This document shows positions 37,101 through 47,491 of a stretch of 64,000 nucleotides of DNA, piece by piece. The position numbers and the translations under genes were made by a program. The DNA comes from Corella eumyota (lineage: Eukaryota; Chordata; Ascidiacea; Phlebobranchia; Corellidae). The DNA is taken from positions 3,348,001-3,412,000 of the forward strand of contig OY720102.1 in the NCBI GenBank assembly GCA_963082875.1. The letters run 5' to 3'. How positions within the stretch are numbered: position 1 is the stretch's first letter; each line of letters begins with the position of its first letter. Under the pieces are notes generated by a model. It saw nothing but the letters and a program-made list of their open reading frames with translations. It had not been told where the DNA came from and searched no databases.

Positions 37101-38319
37101 AAATCTTATTAAGCTTTAGGTTATTTTAAGCATAACATTACAGCTATTAATGCAATATATTATCAAACAAAGTAAAGGCAATTAAAAGAACTAGACTATA
37201 CGTATATTAACTTACCAGTGTTAGGCTGTACTTCAACAGTATAGGATTGTACGTTGGCAACCTCAGACCATTGGACAGTCATAGAGTCTTGAGATACCGT
37301 GTCTTCAACAACTGAGACACTTTCAGGAGGTGGTAAAGCTATAAAAGCGTTAGCAATCATATTTATATTTGATACTAAAGTTTTTGTTACGTACTTATCG
37401 TCTAGTTACTGCTGTATCTAGTCGACAACTTATAAACTTGCACAAAGTTTACCATATAACATTTATTTACAAAATATAGGCTAGCACTGCAACGATCAAA
37501 CACAACCGTTCAGCGGGTTCTCCAAAACGTAACTAACTCAAAATGTAACACTATCTATTTAACGTAGTAATTCGTGCCAAGAACTAACACGGCTTATCAG
37601 AAGGTGTCAAGACAGATAAATATTTTACTAGACAAGTACAACAAAGATTGGGCTAACTGGGATGTTTACGCCGTTTGTTACAATATGCAAAAACTATAAT
37701 TTTTAAGCAAGCTTTTTTATTTAGCATAACGTTATAGATTATTAAGGTTCGCGAAGTTGATACAAATAAATAAAACATAAATTTTACCAGTTCTTTGTAC
37801 TACTACGGCCGGTATTCCTGTTAGATCACCCTTTACTGCATAGATGGTAAATTTGTATTCGGTATCTGCTCTTAAACCTTTAACGCTAGCAAACGTGTCA
37901 CTTAAACCGCTACCAACACCCGATACACCGATCGTTGGTGGTTTTATTACAACCTAAAAAAATGGTTTAACTGTAATTTAAATAGTGCAGTTGACTTTTA
38001 AGTAAAAATGAGTTAGAGTAACTTACAGTATACGATTCTGCTTTAGCTACAGCTTCCCAACTAATCCACAGTGAGTTCGAAGTAACAGTATCGGAGACAA
38101 ACTTTACGTCTGTGGGAGCTAGCAAAGAGTCTAAAAAACATAAAAGAAATTAGTTTAAATTTTAAAATCATTATAAGAAGTTTATTTACGAAAATCAAGT
38201 ATAATATTCATATAGCAAAATAACTTTACTAAAATGGTTATTTTTTATAAAATCGTCTTACTAAATCCTAGCACTAATTTCGTTGTCATCATAATAAAAA
38301 TCCATAATTTCCATTCCAT
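31106..38319 (-). CDS. Single-pass membrane protein with ten FN3 domains and a central LCCL domain
   Basis: Likely cell-surface adhesion or ligand-binding protein; function unknown. Twenty-five exons close in frame to about 1,087 residues: 38262-38319, 38027-38130, 37788-37953, 37216-37338, 36925-37065, 36534-36705, 36181-36272, 36063-36111, 35839-35905, 35581-35714, 35401-35432, 35176-35298, 34922-35055, 34647-34814, 34296-34398, 34036-34156, 33754-33893, 33446-33622, 33226-33315, 32906-33073, 32616-32814, 32172-32335, 31952-32072, 31740-31894, 31106-31368. Residues 1-19 are a signal peptide. FN3 1-3 are about 20-285. An LCCL domain is about 286-380 (CPADCL, ICAAAIHDG, YGSYDRSFVF). FN3 4-10 are about 380-1000. 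An acidic stalk follows, then a membrane span about 1053-1075 and a short Cys-rich tail. Most FN3 domains use two exons with phase-1 borders. The FN3 run resembles FNDC7-type proteins, but the LCCL insertion does not fit that family as I know it. Confidence 0.85.
31399..31647 (-). mobile_element. tRNA-derived SINE, copy 3
   Basis: Lies in the last intron of the FN3/LCCL gene, on the same strand as the gene. The head reads GATGTAGTGGTTAAGACA with a B-box-like GGGTTTGATCCC. The body keeps the GAGTAACTGATGTTACTC block and ends at ATCGAGGATAAA. It lacks the long A tail of copies 1 and 2 and is the most diverged of the three. Confidence 0.82.
32448..32478 (+). repeat. Possible SINE-head remnant
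   Basis: The stretch CTGGGTTTAATCCCCACTG matches the B-box region of the SINE family, but no A box or body follows. It lies in an intron of the FN3/LCCL gene and may be a chance match. Confidence 0.3.
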
Positions 38320-39482
38320 ATTTGTTTAATCTATCTGTTAGTTAACATCAACTATTAAATCTAACACTGAAAATGTCAATATGTATACATACGTCAAAAT
38401 CTTAAAACGATTTTTTTCACTGGTTTGAGTACTTTTTCATTGGTCTACGTACTATTTCGTGTCTTTCAGGAGCCTGAGGGCAAAAAAGATTGCGTCGCTT
38501 ATACGTAATTTTTGTCATAAATTTTAGTTGTCTAATTATAATAAACATTTAAACACAAATATTAAATTTGTTGGTATTGCTAACAAGTTAAAAATAAGTA
38601 TCGAATATTAAAAAGAGAATTTTTTGATTACATTAATAATCTAACGAATCCGTCATATTGTTGTTTACTCTTAAGTCTTATCTATTTCTTGTCACGTGTT
38701 TACACCTAGAGTTTCGTCTTTACACCTTATCATTATCACGTGACTTATGGCTTTAAATGTTTGATTGTATTGTATTATAGGAGTATTCGTGATGCAGTAT
38801 ATATTGAACGGTTGTACGTAACCTTTCGCAATAATAAACTGTAAATTATAAAACGACTTATTATACGAAAGACTATCAGGCAAAAGCCTTACAATAATAT
38901 GTTTTTTATGATTTCAGATTTTTTGATTTCTTGCACATTTAATTTACAACACTTAGAAAACTGCTGACTTACAAATAAATACAAGGAACTGAAATTACTT
39001 CAAGATATAACACAAGAAACTAAACCTAACCTGATGTTCACTCTTTCCAAGAAACTATAAGGAACTGTCATTAAATTCAAGACCGCAGAAAAAGAACTGA
39101 AACTACTTAATTCCTCGCAAGCGGGACCAAATCTATTTTAAGGTAATAAGTTTAAAGTTATATATGTTTATGTTATTTATATTTACTAACCTAATTAGCC
39201 TCGAAATGTTAACACAACCAATATAATTTTTACCTTAATTTATTAAATCCAAAACGTAAAACTGTTTAGCTTTAAAACTGAAAAATAATCACGTTAGCAC
39301 AATTTTTTTTTAAATTACAACAAAATTCATAAAAATATAAATACACTTGTTAATTTACATGAAAAAATAAAAATAAAAATTTACGTTAAAATTAAAAGAA
39401 CATAAATTACAGAAAAGTGCACAAATCTGAACAAAATAAATCACCGCAAAGTCATATCCCTAAATCTTTTAAAATTTACTTT
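38320..39482. other. Intergenic region upstream of the FN3/LCCL gene
   Basis: The part next to 38320 is the likely promoter of the FN3/LCCL gene. The dispersed repeat at 38643-38715 lies in the middle. The right part is the 3' UTR of the PPxY-bearing ARRDC gene, with a minus-strand AATAAA at 39239-39244, about 240 bases after its stop. No gene is seen. Confidence 0.5.
38643..38715 (+). repeat. Dispersed repeat fragment, copy 2
   Basis: Matches the minus strand of 12-84 over about 75 bases, sharing TAACGAATCCG, TTGTTGTTT, TCTTATCTATT and TCACGTGTTTACACCTA. There is no coding potential and no terminal structure was found. Confidence 0.5.
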
Positions 39483-42400
39483 CTACTTATATGAGAAAGC
39501 TTGTTTGCCCCAATCATAATAAGCATACTTTGGTGAGAACATCGTTTCACCAAATATATCGCCTTTATCTTTTGTTTCTTTAATATTGACAGGGTCTCCA
39601 AACATTGCTGCATAGGTTGCAGTTGGAGCTAAATAAAACAATTGCGTTATTACGGCTCGACAAAGTTTTATTAATCTAATTATAGTTTTGGCTATTTAAA
39701 TACATAATTTCATAGGTTGTAAGGATGCCAAATATGTTAAACTTTTATGCTTATAAACGTATAGCCAAAATTGATTATCTTTTGTTATAGCCTTGACATA
39801 TAGCGATTTTTAAAATATCTTAATTTAAACTTACGTTGGTATACTGGGGGCGGGGGTACATCACCATCATCGTTTATATTAGGGGTGACAGTTGGCGGGA
39901 GGGCATTGAAGGGGGTCACGTCACGCAGTGGCACGTTTCCGATCGTGATCGGGCATTTGATTTTAAGATTCTTGTTACAGGACGGGAATTTGATGATAAA
40001 CTAAAAACATAAAATATTTTTGTGTTTATAATAACAAGTATTTTTTGCCAATTTGGAAAAAAAAAATTTTTTGCCAATTTTTTTGCCAACATTAAATTTG
40101 CATTGGTAAAATACAAACCTCAATTCTGTAGGTGATGTCAATAATTTTGCAGTTTTCAAGTAAGGTTGGTGGAACTGAAGGAACCTTAATAAGTAAACTA
40201 AAGTTGTAAATAAAAGCTAAATAGCCAGAACTTAAAAATATAATTTTTAATAGTTTTTAAACTTTTTTAGTCACGTTTTTAATTTTAAAGTAGTAATACT
40301 ATCAGAAAAACATAAAAAAAAATTTTAATCAAAAAAAAAATTACTAATAATTCTTCGTTAACCCAATCTCCCCATCCTCGACCCTTGACACCAAGTCGCT
40401 TAATTTTGGCGACTGTACGAAACGTGTTTTTTGTCTTTTGCGTCGCTTTCCATTTTACTTTCTGAACAAGTCTAGCACTCGTTCCCTCAATATCGTATGT
40501 GCTGTAACATTTAAAATTTCAGTTTGATTGTCAAATACAAATTTTTACCAATAAGCCTTGGCAATTATTAGGCTTTGTGCAGTCTTGTTTTTAGTTTAAA
40601 CTTTATGCTGGTTAGGTGAAATACAATTACTTTTATGTTGACTTACCTTGGGTTCTGAATTTTTGCATTAATAGGAATTATTTCACCCGGCACGAACCCC
40701 GATTTGTTTAAAGAAATTTCAGTTTTTATTGGAGCGCTTGCGCAGCACCAGCAGCAGATTGCTTTCATGCCATTGTAACCCATCTTTATCTATTAAAAAT
40801 TAGAACACATTTGAGGGTCAGTGCCCTTTGCAAATATTTTTCGTAAACACACCATTTTTTCAGCAAACACATTTTACCGTTTTATGTCAAACATTACCTT
40901 GTTGGAAGGGTTTAAATTTAAGTCCACGTTATCAATTACTGTAAAGGCCAACTTGGTATTTTGATTAAATGCCCATGATCGATCGATGGTCGCATGTATT
41001 CGATATCTTATATGCCCAATACAACCTAAATTACATGTATATGCGAATGTTAGGGTTATACGTTATTGGTAACAATACTTGGCAGCCTACATAAGGTTTT
41101 ATAATATTTTTATAAAATAAATTTTAAGTTACGTTTTACGCTTTTGTGGCGTTTTTACGGCACATTCACCTTCAAATGAAGTTGGGAGATTTGGTGGTAG
41201 TTGGTAACGGAATGGGAAAACATGACTCCCCGCTCTTAACTTAACTTCTGCAGTGTTATCCGAATCTTTACATTTAAAAACACATTTTAATTAACATACG
41301 CTCACTGTTAGAAAAAGTACATACAAAATGACTGGAGTCTAGAGTACGTACACCTACCGTAAAATATATTACACGCAAAAGACATGTAAAATGTTTTACC
41401 TACTTGGTGGTAAACATTACTTTGGAACAGTAAAATTTTACATGGTACACGTAAAATTTTTTACCGGTAAAACTATAGTAAAATTTTCCGCAAAATTACT
41501 ACCGCACAAAAAATTTGTAAAATTTATTAAAAAACGAAAAAACACTGTAATAACGGCACACATACACAAAGTACATATTTAAAAGAAACACTTCGGAAAT
41601 TTAATCACACTGTAGAAATCTTGATCAATCTAAAACGAATAAATTCCTTTAAAAATTATAGTCTGCAAATTGGTCTCACCATACAACAAACTATAAAATG
41701 CAGGTGTGGTGTAAGATTTGGTCGAACTGTTTAAAGACCTGAGTTTGATACATAATCTACATTAGTCCAGTTGACCTTAAGTAAATTATCACATATCCTA
41801 AAAAAAACTTAAAAAACTACCAGGTTCAGAGTAATAAAGGTTAACCTTTTCCTAAGCTGTAAAACCTGTCCACAACAATATAAAAAAAAAACAAACCTCT
41901 GCAAGTTATTTTTCATTGAAAGCAGCCTGGTTTATTTTTAACTTCCGGGCAAGGCCTAACACCTTTGGGTGTGCGTCTTCACCCCTCATTTTTTTAGGCG
42001 ATTTCGAACCTGGTACATTTATACCAATGAAATACCTGCAACACAGTAACATTAAATACATTATAATGGACTAAAAACATTTTTTAACTATACCTTTGAA
42101 CAAATTCCATTGTTGCCACAGCTTTTGCGGGGTATTCCATGTTGAAGACATAATAACAGCAAAAAAGGTAAAGCAAGCCCTCAAAAAAATCATTAAAAGA
42201 CTCTTTAAATCAGTTGAAGAAGACATCGAGTCACCTAAATTATAACAAACAACAAATTTTAAACCATAATGAAAGTCTTTTTAAAAAGCAAAATTTTTAA
42301 AAAGCAAAAAAATATTTGCATTTTATTTACCTAAAACAACTAAAAATGGAGATGCGGGTAACTTCTCAGTTATTGTAGATTGAAGTGTTTCTGGCTATAA

Positions 42401-45400
42401 AAATATAAATAACAATAAATATATTTATTGCCCAGTTTGAAAATAGCCATGCAACTACATGCAAAACTAATATGAAAAAAAATTACCGGAAAGCATTTTG
42501 CTATTTCGGCACTTTCCTCATTAAAATAAGCAGCTAGAAGTTGAATAACACCCTTTGTTTTTGGTGTATTATCGCCGAGCCTCTTGCTTTCTTCTCGCAT
42601 GTTGCTAATAATTTTTGCCACTGAAACTTTTTTACTTGGCTTTAAGGTCCTTTAAAAAAACACTTAATTAATATAACGAAAGGCACCTAATTAATATAAA
42701 AAAATGCAAGAATGTTTTACTTACTGATATATCTGAAGGCTTCTTCTTATCATATCTGAAAGACCACTTTTTATGTCTTCCACACCCATAAGTATCTCAT
42801 AGTGTTGAAAAAGACATTCCAAAGTAGCTAAAAATGGCCATTTTTTTAAAACTTCTTCAATAACTCCACCATGATTTAGGCATTCCCTCTGATTTGAAAA
42901 TGTATCTTTCATAAGGCTTATGGCCTTGTTCATGTTTCGACTGCCTTTTGCTTTTTGGTACTCTTGCTGAAGCCATAAAATTGCTTCATTTAGCTGATCA
43001 ATTTCCATATTACCTCGATTTGGATGCCAATTTATGCATGCATAAGGGCGCTTCTTTGGACTTCTTTTGACATTGCTTGCAATGCTTTTCATTTGACCAA
43101 GCCTTCTTTTCTTCCTGGCTAAGTTTTCACATCGATTCTTTAATTGGAGATATAAAGATCCACAACCACTGCCTACTTTGTTGCCTTCCACAGAGTCGCT
43201 AAGAGAATTTTCATACTTCATCACTAACTCATTAGCAATGTTACTAAGAATTTTTGTCCCAGGTCTAGAAGTTGCCTAAAAAAAAATAATAAAATAACAA
43301 AAAATAAGACACTGCAAAAAACAGAATTTGATAAAATATAAACACTACCTTTAAAACTTCATCAATTGTCTTATGTATTAGCTCTTTTCGTAAAAAGTCA
43401 CTTAAAACCTCCCCACTCTCCAAAGTTGTTGTTAGCAAGGGAGAAAATAAATCCCAAGGAACTTTTATTGTTTGTGGCGAGCTAGGCATTTCCACAGAAC
43501 TCTCATTAGAACTTTTTCTGCTACTGCTACTTTCAATGTAGGAGGACCAAACTGGGTCTGTAGTGTCTGTGTCTGATGCACAGGAATCAATACCTACTAA
43601 AATTACAATTTGCTGAAAAAAATACTACAAGTAACACAAAAAAAAAATATATATATATATAAAATACTAACTAGTAGCCGGTTTTCTGCGGCCCATAACT
43701 TGGTCATCCTTAATATTTTTTAAAAGCCATCTCTTTTGAATTTCAGTTAAATCTTTTAGATCAGTTTGTTCAAGCATTGCGAAGTCTTTTCTTGAAACAA
43801 CACCTAAACTCTTTAGGTGTTCAGCACATTTTGTTAAAGCTTCGGTCTCTGCTAATCCAGGCAAAAATTCGACCAAAATTTTTTCAACCATCTGCTCAGT
43901 TTCCGTCATTGTAATAATATTACTCTATACTTTTATTATTGTAAAAACCTAAAAAGGATGAAACACAAGATTGTACACACCTGGAACAAAATAATAGCTA
44001 AAATATATGTTGTTTTAAAACAAAAACAACATCATCATTAATTGAATATGCAAACAATGGAAATGGGTTATACATATAATCAATACACACACATATACAT
44101 GTATTACTATCATACTGATCATAATAATTAGAATCAATTTTAAATACCCCATAATTAGGGTGGAAACTTCCAAAGCGTTTTTGCACAACAAAATGAAGTT
44201 TTGAACAATGAACAAACATTGTGATAATTTTTCCAAGATGCAAATCATAACCTTCTTTACTTAAAACAATGTCCATATCAGTCAAATACTGAATACCTCT
44301 AAATGTAGCCTTCGTTAGAAACACGCATTTTGAATAATCAAAACCATCTCTACATAGCACATCAGCAATAGTTCTGGAAGAGCATGTACTGTCATCAGAC
44401 TTTATTAAAAGTTCAGGTGGAAAAAGAGGCTTTTCCAACAAACATGCCTGGCGCAACTGATGGTTATTTGCTAGTGTGTGACAAACATTAATGAAATTTT
44501 GAGTTCGTCGAATTACACTTTTAAAGTAGGAATGCTTACTTTCAAAACGCAAAGTAGAAAAATGAGCAGTGGGGCCAAAGTTTAATATATCCCATGGGTA
44601 ATGGCGAATATAGTGATGTTTTGGGCGTAAACGTTTTTTGGGAAAACAAGATGCTCGCTTATGCAAGTAGCTATCAATAAGATATTGCAAATGACATATA
44701 GTTATGTGATCTACACTCTTAGCAACAACTTCTGTTATTGTTCTAAGACGCAAAATCAGTTTCCAAATAGAATCATCAGGGTCTAATATGTTATTATAAA
44801 GAAAAAGTGGAAGTAATCTTAAAAGGCAACGATTTTGACTAGCATTGCCAGAAAGTTTTGTAGAGGTAACTGAAAGGGTGGGTGGTTTACACAAAGTATC
44901 TGAATACATATATTTAAACGAGACCAACCGTGCATTTAGAAATTGCATAGTGAACCACTCTTTTTTAATTAAATTTAAAATGAAAAGCATTGTGTCATAC
45001 TGAACTACTCCCTCCAAAAAATCATGGGCAAGACAAGGTGGCAACCCTGGAGCACACACATGATAATATTCAAGTTCATTAAAAATACTATTTTTTCTGA
45101 TGCCTTTATGGGTAAAAATAGGATTGTTATCAGCATTGTTAGAAATATGATGGATAGCAGCATTATAAGTTGTAAGAGTGCGCATTGAATGGCAACATAA
45201 ACAATTGTTTTCAAAATCTGACCAAGCAACACTACAAAAACGACATCGATAACGAGAGGTACTAAAGTTGGTTGTAAAGCCTCCCAACCAATGGCTTCCC
45301 AAATTGTCTCCGGTTATGCAAAGCAAAGTACCAAAAATATTTGATTTCATACCTATGTCAATGCCCTCAGATTCCAAAATCTTTAAATCATTTACTAAGG

Positions 45401-47491
45401 GTTGAAATAGGTTAGTAATATTAGCCGAATTCAAATAGTTCTCTTTACATAAAAGTACTTTGCCAAAGTGTAGTAAACACCAAGCACCTTATGCTTACGC
45501 TTTGCTGAACCTAATGGATTTACAATTTCAAATGCATCTTGGTACAACACTATTGAGATGGATTTTTGATTTTTTTTTAATAATAAATTACTTTTATACA
45601 CAAGACCATCATGAAAATCATTAAAAATTCCTGACTGATTGGCTGGCAGAGGATTTAAAAATTGATTTCGAACAGATTCATCAGTAAATAATGCTTTTAA
45701 AGTATCAATAATAGGCACATACTGAAAAGTAGCTTCTCCAAAAGAAGCATCACCACCAACATTTAAATACATTGCTATGGGAGCAACATATTTAAAATTT
45801 TCCTTTAAGTACTTATCACGACTATAAACTGATCGCAAAGGACCAGTTTTGTGCAGCGAATCGTAATTTGTAAGATAATTTGTAAGACAGTTTTGTGCAG
45901 CGAATCGTAATTTGTAAGAATCGTAATTTGTAAGATTTTTTAGTTGAAACAAGATGGACTCTTTTTCTGGTAGGTTAATGTTATTTAAAACAGTTTGAAG
46001 AGTTTGGTAAACACTTTCAGAGTGATTAGCAATCAAATTTTGTACATGGACTATAATATAGTTCAAGGTGTTAGCTGGTATTAAGTAAACATACTGAAGC
46101 AAAAAATAGAAATAAGCCAAGTCTCTAGTAAAATCACCAGAATGAGTTGTAACAGTTGAAGTAACAGCTTGTTCATAACTTTTAGTACTAGTGTTATCAT
46201 CAATATCGATAGGTAAAGGTTCTAAATAACATAAGGATGTTGCTGTGTTTTCTTGTGCTTCAGTTTGAAAGTGATGATGTCTTGAAATATGAGTAGAAAA
46301 TGATGAAAGAACCTTGTATTTCTTGTTGCAGTTTGTTTCTGGGCATTTAACCTCATATCCATGACGAATATGCATTCTTAAATGCTTTCTTAACAAAGCA
46401 CGTGAAAAGAATTCTTTCTTGCACACTGAGCAATTAAGCTTAATAATACTAGTATCCATCTTATTTAATATCATTACTTACGTCTTTAAACCTAAGATAA
46501 CTAAAACTTAAAATAAATCCTAAAATCGGATAAGTTACAAAAATTAACGCGCCAACTTGTCTAGAAACTACTTTTTTTCTTTGAACGTTACATCACAAAG
46601 GGCGAATATACGACCAATGGAGCGTAACGTCGACCATGCTGCTTTTACTGCGTTTTAGTTGGTAAAAACGATTTTTTTAACACACATTAAATTAAAAATT
46701 AAAAACAATAAAGAGTTACTAAAAAATAATTGTTACAAAGTTTAAAAATTTAAATGTCAATTTCAGGCAAAAAATAAACATCGTATCGTGTTTTTGCATT
46801 AGAAAGCACCACAAAATACGTTGTTTTGAAAAAAAAACTTTATAGTTGCGTTTTTTTGTTAAGTTTAACATTAGAGATTATAAATAGTTTGTTTAAAACA
46901 AAAAATATCATGTTTTTAAAAAAAAAATATGTTAAAAAAAAATTACTGCAAAATACCGTAAATCTGATTTACAAATGCTCTTCGTAAAAGTTTACGCCGC
47001 ATTTGTAAGTAAAATGGTAAATTTACTGCATTTTTACAGTAAAAATGATTTACGTAACTGACATGTAAAATTTTACCATATATTTACATACATTATCACT
47101 GTAAATTTTACTATTTTTTTTAACAGTGATGTTAACATTATCAAAGCCTAAATAAAACATTACTTACTCTCTCCCAGTACTGTTGTTTTATAGCTAAAAT
47201 ATTTTTCTTTATTCCAGTAAGTCACGTGGGAATATTGTCCATAATGCTCTGTCCAAAGTAAAAACGCTGAGCCCTTGATTTTTATTTTAATAACTGTAGA
47301 ATAAAAAACTTTTATGGAAATATGTCTTTTAATAAAAAATGATTTATTTGTGTTTTTTTTAATTAAAACTTACAATTTAGTTCCATTTCTTCATTAAGTT
47401 CCACCATTAAATTTCCCTCAACAAAATCTCCCGAACGAAAAACATCTTTACCGTCATTAATGACGATTTGAAATTTCGATAATTTACCCAT
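39483..47491 (-). CDS. Arrestin-domain protein A (ARRDC-type), PPxY tail, last of three tandem copies
   Basis: Alpha-arrestin adaptor. The family recruits NEDD4-type ubiquitin ligases to membrane cargo through PPxY motifs. Nine exons (47374-47491, 47168-47293, 41170-41265, 40898-41025, 40647-40789, 40345-40501, 40119-40184, 39835-40000, 39483-39628) give 381 residues, close to vertebrate ARRDC2-4. The N-terminal arrestin sandwich is about 1-160 ([19 protein letters not shown]). The C-terminal sandwich is about 165-320 ([30 protein letters not shown]). The tail is proline-rich with PPPVY, a PPxY motif, and ends QAFSYK. Intron 2 is 5.9 kb because it holds a CACTG-ended DNA transposon; splicing can remove it, so the gene looks intact. 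Its upstream neighbours B and C on the same strand are paralogues with the same exon plan, but both lack this tail. The start is the family's MGKL ATG. Confidence 0.9.
41303..41317 (+). repeat. Left terminal inverted repeat of the CACTG-ended transposon
   Basis: CACTGTTAGAAAAAG; matches the complement of 47114-47128 with one or two differences. Confidence 0.65.
41340..41585. repeat. Left subterminal GTAAA repeat region of the transposon
   Basis: At least eight copies of GTAAA or TTTAC in both orientations, including GTAAAATTTTACATG and ACCGGTAAAA. A 63-codon frame crossing it is incidental. In CACTA elements such motifs are transposase binding sites; that role is inferred here. Confidence 0.55.
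42019..43909 (-). CDS. SAM-domain-like protein carried by the transposon
   Basis: Seven exons (43672-43909, 43349-43596, 42725-43275, 42487-42649, 42331-42394, 42094-42234, 42019-42035) join without a break into 473 residues. The N-terminal 75 residues look like a SAM fold: helical, with [10 protein letters not shown], a Leu-rich core and [12 protein letters not shown] Ser/Asp-rich linker follows. The middle is basic ([25 protein letters not shown]) and then helical, with KWPFLATLE. The C-terminal part has FLVVLGDSMSS. I recall similar SAM proteins (SAMD3-like) being numerous in fish and cnidarian genomes, which would fit a transposon-borne family. It starts 89 bases past the transposase stop on the same strand. 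The function is unknown; SAM domains commonly mediate self-association. Confidence 0.7.
43998..45434 (-). CDS. Transposase, C-terminal catalytic part (CACTA-like)
   Basis: An open frame of about 478 codons with no ATG at the natural start; its conserved frame begins a little upstream near 45452 (LLCKENYL). It has [12 protein letters not shown], then a zinc-ribbon-like cluster (CRFCSVAW...CLCC), then [13 protein letters not shown], an acidic segment plausible as part of a DDE/DDD nuclease core. [15 protein letters not shown] and [10 protein letters not shown] follow. It continues the protein of 45431-46474 but in another frame. The join lacks about a dozen residues that I would expect between VYYTLA and LLCKE, so a small deletion is the simplest explanation. 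Family assignment is from recalled motifs, not a search. Confidence 0.65.
   Translation of the reverse strand: MNSANITNLFQPLVNDLKILESEGIDIGMKSNIFGTLLCITGDNLGSHWLGGFTTNFSTSRYRCRFCSVAWSDFENNCLCCHSMRTLTTYNAAIHHISNNADNNPIFTHKGIRKNSIFNELEYYHVCAPGLPPCLAHDFLEGVVQYDTMLFILNLIKKEWFTMQFLNARLVSFKYMYSDTLCKPPTLSVTSTKLSGNASQNRCLLRLLPLFLYNNILDPDDSIWKLILRLRTITEVVAKSVDHITICHLQYLIDSYLHKRASCFPKKRLRPKHHYIRHYPWDILNFGPTAHFSTLRFESKHSYFKSVIRRTQNFINVCHTLANNHQLRQACLLEKPLFPPELLIKSDDSTCSSRTIADVLCRDGFDYSKCVFLTKATFRGIQYLTDMDIVLSKEGYDLHLGKIITMFVHCSKLHFVVQKRFGSFHPNYGVFKIDSNYYDQYDSNTCICVCIDYMYNPFPLFAYSINDDVVFVLKQHIF
45431..46474 (-). CDS. Transposase, N-terminal part with C2H2 zinc fingers
   Basis: A 347-codon frame starting ATG at 46474. 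Residues about 14-34 form a C2H2 finger (CSVCKKEF...HLRMH) and about 44-68 a second one ([10 protein letters not shown]...HISRHH), likely DNA-binding. The rest is helical and reaches [11 protein letters not shown], a block that in related proteins runs straight into the catalytic part. Here the frame ends a few codons later, next to the start of the 43998-45434 frame. Around 45849-45935 the DNA has a local duplication (GTGCAGCGAATCGTAATTTG twice) that stays in frame. Confidence 0.65.
   Translation of the reverse strand: MILNKMDTSIIKLNCSVCKKEFFSRALLRKHLRMHIRHGYEVKCPETNCNKKYKVLSSFSTHISRHHHFQTEAQENTATSLCYLEPLPIDIDDNTSTKSYEQAVTSTVTTHSGDFTRDLAYFYFLLQYVYLIPANTLNYIIVHVQNLIANHSESVYQTLQTVLNNINLPEKESILFQLKNLTNYDSYKLRFAAQNCLTNYLTNYDSLHKTGPLRSVYSRDKYLKENFKYVAPIAMYLNVGGDASFGEATFQYVPIIDTLKALFTDESVRNQFLNPLPANQSGIFNDFHDGLVYKSNLLLKKNQKSISIVLYQDAFEIVNPLGSAKRKHKVLGVYYTLAKYFYVKRTI
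46620..47112. repeat. Right subterminal GTAAA repeat region of the transposon
   Basis: From about 46950 to 47112 there are a dozen GTAAA/TTTAC motifs in both orientations, including TGTAAAATTTTACCATA, mirroring the left end. The 46620-46950 part is AT-rich filler without a gene. Confidence 0.5.
47114..47128 (-). repeat. Right terminal inverted repeat of the CACTG-ended transposon
   Basis: Ends ...TTTTTTTAACAGTG; its complement begins CACTGTTAAAAAAA, matching 41303-41317. Confidence 0.65.

Larger units (their letters stand above)
41303..47128 (-). mobile_element. CACTA/EnSpm-like DNA transposon with CACTG ends and a SAM gene
   Basis: A 5.83-kb element inside intron 2 of ARRDC gene A. The ends form short inverted repeats: CACTGTTAGAAAAAG at the left, and the complement of the right end begins CACTGTTAAAAAAA. 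Both subterminal regions are packed with GTAAA/TTTAC motifs and palindromes such as GTAAAATTTTAC, the arrangement known from CACTA elements. Two genes on the minus strand fill it: a C2H2 zinc-finger/transposase gene (43998-46474) and a spliced SAM-domain-like gene (42019-43909). No clean target-site duplication is seen next to CACTG; flanks are GCT and ATG. Superfamily assignment rests on the ends, subterminal repeats and gene order, not on a search. The transposase has a frame break, so this copy is probably not autonomous. Confidence 0.75.

Noticed and set aside
41695-41760. tRNA-like stretch (GGTGTAAGATTTGGTCG, then GAGTTTGATAC) inside the CACTG-ended transposon
   Set aside because: Box spacing is plausible but both boxes deviate and no repeat copy was found in the window.
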